32,969 bases of DNA from an uncultured bacterium (GTDB taxonomy: Bacteria; Zixibacteria; MSB-5A5; CAIYYT01): NCBI GenBank assembly GCA_903903945.1, contig CAIVAP010000253.1:1-32969 (forward strand), written 5' to 3'. Under the pieces are notes generated by a model, which saw nothing but the letters and a program-made list of their open reading frames with translations, had not been told where the DNA came from and made no database searches. Positions 28,743 through 32,969 of the stretch are shown here, piece by piece; the stretch's first letter is position 1, and the number at the start of each line of letters is the position of its first letter. The position numbers and the translations under genes were made by a program.

Positions 28743-29714
28743 TTGAAACCTCTTCAATCGAGGTCGCGCTTGAGACGCAAAGTCGGATTTGTTACCCATC
28801 CCGATTGCTCCCTTCACAACTGGCCTTCACATGCCGAGAACGCCCGGCGCACAGATGCCGTTGAACATCACTTCGAGGGAATCGGATTGACACAGCAGTT
28901 GATTGCGAAAAGCGCACGCGAAGCTACTAAGGATGAACTGGCGCTGAATCATGATTCCGGATATATCGAGCGGCTTGCACAGTCCAGGCCGGAGGGCGTC
29001 CACATGCTCGATGGCGACACTTATATCAACGAGCATTCATGGCGCGCCGCCCTGTTGTCTTATGGTGGTGCCTTGTTGGCAGTTGAAAAGGTGCTGACAG
29101 GCGAGTGGGAGAGGGCCTTTTGTTCGCTGCGTCCTCCCGGTCATCACGCCATGTTTGATCATGCCATGGGGTTCTGCCTGTTCAACAACATCGCCGGCGC
29201 GGCGCGCGTAGCACAGAGTCGCTTCGGGATCGAACATGTGGCGATTGCCGATTTCGACGTGCATCATGGCAATGGTACTCAGTGGTCATTCTATCGCGAC
29301 AGTACCGTGCATTACACCAGCATCCACCAATATCCTTTCTATCCCGGCACCGGAGCTTCGTACGAAACCGGCACTGGCATTGGCGAAGGATACACGCTCA
29401 ATTGTCCCCTCTCAGCCGGTACGGACGGCAAGACGGCGTTAGCGCTCTTCGAACCGGAGTTTCTCGCCGCGATGGAGATGTTTCGGCCAAATCTCGTTCT
29501 GATTTCTGCCGGCTTTGATGCGCACAAGGACGACCCACTGGCGTCCCTGCGATTTGAAGATGAGGATTATCGCACAATAACCAACATTATTTGTGATGTC
29601 GCTGATCGCTACTGTGACGGGAAAATCGTCTCAGTGTTGGAGGGCGGTTACGATTACGATGCGCTCGCGCGATCGGCGGCGGAACATGTGAAAGGGCTAC
29701 TCGATGTCGACTAG
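28743..29714 (+). CDS. Histone deacetylase-family (class II/AcuC-like) amidohydrolase
   Basis: HPENARR-like HAENARR, RPPGHHA, GFCLFNNIAGAA, IADFDVHHGNGTQ, SAGFDAHKDDPLASL, LEGGYDYDAL. TTG start; an in-frame TTG at 28770 preceded by GAGG may be the true start. Confidence 0.92.
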   Translation: MKPLQSRSRLRRKVGFVTHPDCSLHNWPSHAENARRTDAVEHHFEGIGLTQQLIAKSAREATKDELALNHDSGYIERLAQSRPEGVHMLDGDTYINEHSWRAALLSYGGALLAVEKVLTGEWERAFCSLRPPGHHAMFDHAMGFCLFNNIAGAARVAQSRFGIEHVAIADFDVHHGNGTQWSFYRDSTVHYTSIHQYPFYPGTGASYETGTGIGEGYTLNCPLSAGTDGKTALALFEPEFLAAMEMFRPNLVLISAGFDAHKDDPLASLRFEDEDYRTITNIICDVADRYCDGKIVSVLEGGYDYDALARSAAEHVKGLLDVD

Positions 29715-30480
29715 CAAGTACTGTCGCCTCATGCACGAGGGCAAACCGGTCTGGGGTCAAATAAGTGACGAGACGATTCAGATCTTAGAGGGGGACCTTT
29801 TCGGTCAGTTTAGCATAGCCGACCACAAAGTTGCCTTGATCGGCACAAAGCTGTTGCCGCCGGTTACACCATCAAAGATCGTCTGCGTGGGTCTGAACTA
29901 TGCGGATCACGTGAGAGAAAGCCAATCATCAAATGTCGTTCCACAGGAACCGGTTCTATTCATGAAACCGCTCACGTCGTTGATTGGACCGGAAGAGACG
30001 ATTGTCGCTCCTCCGCAAAGCCAACGCGTCGATTACGAAGGGGAAATCGGTGTTGTGATTGGCGCTCGCTGCAAGGACTTGTCGCCTGAAGAGGTTGCCA
30101 AGAATATCTTCGGCGTCACCTGCGTTAATGATGTCACGGCGCGAGACCTGCAAAAGAAGGACTTACAGTGGACGCGCGGCAAGGGTTTCGATACCTTTTG
30201 TCCGGTGGGACCGTATTTGGTCACGGGCTTGGACTGCAAGAATCTGAATGTTATTTCGAGGCTCAACGGCGAGACTCGACAAACATCCAACAGCCGGTAC
30301 ATGATCTTCTCAATTGCGGAACTAATCAGCTTTATCAACCACATCATGACACTCCTTCCCGGCGACCTAATCGCAACCGGCACGCCGGAGGGTGTGGGAC
30401 CGATGAAAAACGGCGACATCATCGAAGTCGAAGTGGAAGGCGTTGGTGTTCTGCGCAATCGGGTGCAACGAAATGGATAA
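29704..30480 (+). CDS. Fumarylacetoacetate hydrolase (FAH) family protein
   Basis: KIVCVGLNYADHVRES, PVLFMKPLTSLIGPEE, VDYEGEIGVVIGARCKD, NDVTARDLQ, GTPEGVGPM. Confidence 0.94.
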   Translation: MSTSKYCRLMHEGKPVWGQISDETIQILEGDLFGQFSIADHKVALIGTKLLPPVTPSKIVCVGLNYADHVRESQSSNVVPQEPVLFMKPLTSLIGPEETIVAPPQSQRVDYEGEIGVVIGARCKDLSPEEVAKNIFGVTCVNDVTARDLQKKDLQWTRGKGFDTFCPVGPYLVTGLDCKNLNVISRLNGETRQTSNSRYMIFSIAELISFINHIMTLLPGDLIATGTPEGVGPMKNGDIIEVEVEGVGVLRNRVQRNG

Positions 30481-31645
30481 GCACGACGACACCAGAACGG
30501 TTCAATCGGGTACGAATGCCCACAAATACGAAGGCGCCGTGACTATGCCCATCTTCACGACGAGCACTTTCGCTTTTGAATCCAGCGATGCGGTCGAAGC
30601 ATACAATCGCGATCCCGCCGGACACTACTTGTATACTCGCTACGCCAATCCCACTATCGTTGCGGTGGAACAGATCGTAGCCGATTTGGAGCGCGCCGAG
30701 GCATCACTGCTATTTGCCTCCGGCATGGCGGCAATTACGTCGAGTGTTCTTGCCGTTGTGCGCAATGGTGACAAAATCGTCACCACGCCGTCGCTGTACG
30801 GCGGCACGCGCAGGTTTTTTCGCGATATTCTGCCTCGTTATGGTATCGAAGTGGCATTCGCGCCCAGCAATGTCATCGAGGATGTTGAACCACTTTTCGA
30901 TGGCCGAACCAAACTGCTTTATTTGGAGTCTCCCGCAAATCCGCATGTCGAAGTGGTCGATGTCAAGGCCTTCGCGGCGGCGGCCAAGAAACGCGGCATT
31001 GTCTCCGCTATCGATGCCACTTTCGCCACACCAATTCTGATCAAGCCCTACGTGATCGGCATTGATCTGGTCATTCACAGTTGCACCAAGTACATCGGCG
31101 GACATTCGGACCTTATTGGCGGCGTCGTCAGCGGTAGCTTCGAAGCAATCAAGAAGGTGGAGGAGTATCGCCGCACGCTGGGTGGCGTAATCGATCCTGA
31201 AGGAGCTTCCCGAGTTGGCCGGGGACTCAAGACGCTGGCAGTCAGAATGGATAGGCATTGCGCCAACGCCTTACAGGTCGCCCAGGCCCTGCAAGAGTCG
31301 GATAAGGTTTCCGAGTTGTTCTACCCCGGTCTATCAAACTCCCCTTGGCACGCCCTCGCCAAGAGCCAGATGAGCGGATTCGGCGGCATGATCTGCCTGT
31401 CTCTGAAGGGTGGTCTCGGCTCCGCCAAGCGTTTTGTAGACGCGCTGAGGGTGATAATCAATGCCCCGAGCTTGGGTGGTGTCGAATCGTTGGCATCGAT
31501 ACCGGTGCTGACTTCGCACGTCAACATGTCCCCCGAAGAGTTGGGACTTTCGCGGGTCAACGAAGGGATGGTGCGTCTCTCAATCGGCATCGAGTCGGCA
31601 ACGGATCTCATTGCTGACGTCCACCAGGCGCTCGACGCTGTGTAG
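30473..31645 (+). CDS. Cys/Met metabolism PLP-dependent enzyme (cystathionine gamma-synthase / methionine gamma-lyase-like)
   Basis: TRTVQSGT, GAVTMPIFTTSTFAF, YTRYANPTIVAVE, DLVIHSCTKYIGGHSDLIGG (PLP Lys). Start at ATG 30473 overlapping the FAH stop. Confidence 0.93.
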   Translation: MDKHDDTRTVQSGTNAHKYEGAVTMPIFTTSTFAFESSDAVEAYNRDPAGHYLYTRYANPTIVAVEQIVADLERAEASLLFASGMAAITSSVLAVVRNGDKIVTTPSLYGGTRRFFRDILPRYGIEVAFAPSNVIEDVEPLFDGRTKLLYLESPANPHVEVVDVKAFAAAAKKRGIVSAIDATFATPILIKPYVIGIDLVIHSCTKYIGGHSDLIGGVVSGSFEAIKKVEEYRRTLGGVIDPEGASRVGRGLKTLAVRMDRHCANALQVAQALQESDKVSELFYPGLSNSPWHALAKSQMSGFGGMICLSLKGGLGSAKRFVDALRVIINAPSLGGVESLASIPVLTSHVNMSPEELGLSRVNEGMVRLSIGIESATDLIADVHQALDAV

Positions 31646-31727
31646 CCGGTCGCTTTCGCCTGATGGGTAAACTAGTCGAGATTGTCACATAAGCTGAGCA
31701 GCGGAGACATAAAAACGAGGGGAGGTT

Positions 31728-31825
31728 ATTCCCCCTTATTAAAGTGGGATATAGGGGGTTGTCTTTCTACTTGATGGATAGGCGCTTACAACCCCCTTGG
31801 TCCCCCTTTGCTAAGGGGGAAAATC
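31728..31825. repeat. Inverted-repeat intergenic element of the TTCCCCCTT...AAGGGGGAA type
   Basis: ttattcccccttattaaagtgggatatagggggttgt inverted against acaacccccttggtccccctttgctaagggggaaaat. Confidence 0.75.
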
Positions 31826-31988
31826 AACTTACTTCTCGCGCATTTCACGAAATCCAACTTATGGGACAAGCTCAAGTCGCACTGCGCGACAAGAGAAGGG
31901 TTCAATGGCCTATTGTCGACGTGTGTCAGTTATCGCCAGACCCAATTTATAGTTGATTCCATTACTGAGCACGCTATCTTCAATCGCC

Positions 31989-32969
31989 ATGAAGTTATCC
32001 GCCCGGTCTATTCTCACAGTCTGTCTGATCATTCTGGCGCATACATCTCTGTTGCCGGGCGCCCAAATCAGGCTTGAACACGCCGATTCCTCGACGGCCA
32101 CGCAAACTGCAACCGGTATCATCTACGAGTTCTTTGGAAAGGTCCATTTCGTTAGGGATTCGACTGACCTCTTCGCCGATTATGTGGCTCGGTATGAACC
32201 TGGCAATCTGGTTCGATTGCTCGGTAGCGTACGAATCAACGAACCGCAGCGCATTCTGGCTGCCGACTCTCTGTGGTATGATCAGAAAAGTGATTCGATG
32301 TTTGCCTGGGGACGAGTTGCAATCGAAGATCGGCCTCGTCATGTTAAGGCGACCGGTGGCGCAGCAGTATATGACGGCAAGAAAGAAAGCTTAGTGATGA
32401 GTCGGCACCCCAAGTTGATCGTTGACTTCGATCTGCCACGGGTGGTTACGCTGGTTACTGCCGACACCATCAAGTATCACTCGCGTGATGATCTGGTCGA
32501 GGCGATCGATTCGGCGACAATCTCGCAGGGGACGCTTTTCGCCCATTCCCGGCAAGCCGTAATCTATTTGGATCGGGAGGAAATCTGCATGACCGGCGAC
32601 GTCCACTCCTCGCAGAGACAGAATGAGTTGTCAGGAGATGAGATGACTGTTTTCTCCAAAGACAAGATGCTGGAGAGAATCGAAGTTGTTGGTAAAGGCG
32701 AGGCCATCTTCCGACAACGCGCCGCCGCCGATACCGTCGTCTTCAACCAGAGTCGCCTGACGGCAAACAAGATCAACTTCTTTTTCGTCAACGACGTGCT
32801 CGATCTAATCAAAGCGCAGGGGAACAGCTACACCTACTATCTGCCGGCAAAGGAGGACACTGCCGCCAGTGGCAGCAATGTTGCCTCCGGTGACTCGACC
32901 ATTCTCAAGTTTGGTGATGCCGGATTGAGCGAAGTATTCGTGGTCACTTCGGCGGAGGGCACCTACTGG
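31989..32969 (+). CDS. OstA/LptA-like protein (N-terminal part, truncated by window end)
   Basis: ATG 31989 is open to the last base (327 codons): MKLSARSILTVCLIILAHTSLLPGAQIRLEHADSS...GKVHFVRDSTDLFADYVARYEPGNLVRLLGSVRINEPQRILAADSLWYDQKSD...VKATGGAAVYDGKKESLVM. Repeating beta-strand 'V.i...g..l.Ad.l.yd' pattern typical of OstA. Not in the track because no stop is reached. Confidence 0.75.
   Translation, partial: MKLSARSILTVCLIILAHTSLLPGAQIRLEHADSSTATQTATGIIYEFFGKVHFVRDSTDLFADYVARYEPGNLVRLLGSVRINEPQRILAADSLWYDQKSDSMFAWGRVAIEDRPRHVKATGGAAVYDGKKESLVMSRHPKLIVDFDLPRVVTLVTADTIKYHSRDDLVEAIDSATISQGTLFAHSRQAVIYLDREEICMTGDVHSSQRQNELSGDEMTVFSKDKMLERIEVVGKGEAIFRQRAAADTVVFNQSRLTANKINFFFVNDVLDLIKAQGNSYTYYLPAKEDTAASGSNVASGDSTILKFGDAGLSEVFVVTSAEGTYW

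Noticed and set aside
1-32969. CRISPR array, toxin-antitoxin, restriction-modification or other defence system
   Set aside because: No regularly spaced direct repeats and no defence-type domains seen among the ORFs.

Overview
This 33 kb window is mostly a chromosomal housekeeping region. Every confident intact CDS is on the + strand. In order: the C-terminal end of a TPR-like protein, mutS, mutL, miaA, an MltD-like LysM lytic transglycosylase, a short SppA, HU/IHF, a 30-aa basic AURKAIP1/COX24-like microprotein, a Big_5/Ig-like lipoprotein, a 1155-aa secreted repeat protein (7 propeller-like repeats, about 5 BACON-like domains, a cohesin-like domain and a C-terminal sorting-type domain), a 749-aa secreted protein ending in a type I dockerin, a DUF2279-like protein, dinB, a LysN/MocR-type aminotransferase, dapF, an MFS transporter, argS, a very divergent EPSP-synthase-fold protein, a MATE transporter, an HDAC-family deacetylase, an FAH-family hydrolase, a Cys/Met-metabolism PLP enzyme, and the 5' part of an OstA/LptA-like gene cut by the window end. 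The multidomain secreted proteins suggest an FCB-group or candidate-phylum bacterium (inference). I found several features absent from the ORF track: the 30-aa microprotein, a start-less methyltransferase remnant on the - strand, the window-edge OstA-like ORF, a TPR tail, two terminators and at least five inverted-repeat intergenic elements. I see no clear defence system, CRISPR array, tRNA or rRNA. The best leads are the neighbouring cohesin-like and dockerin proteins, the EPSP-fold protein lacking catalytic motifs, the microprotein, a 194-bp MITE-like element and apparent leaderless promoters.
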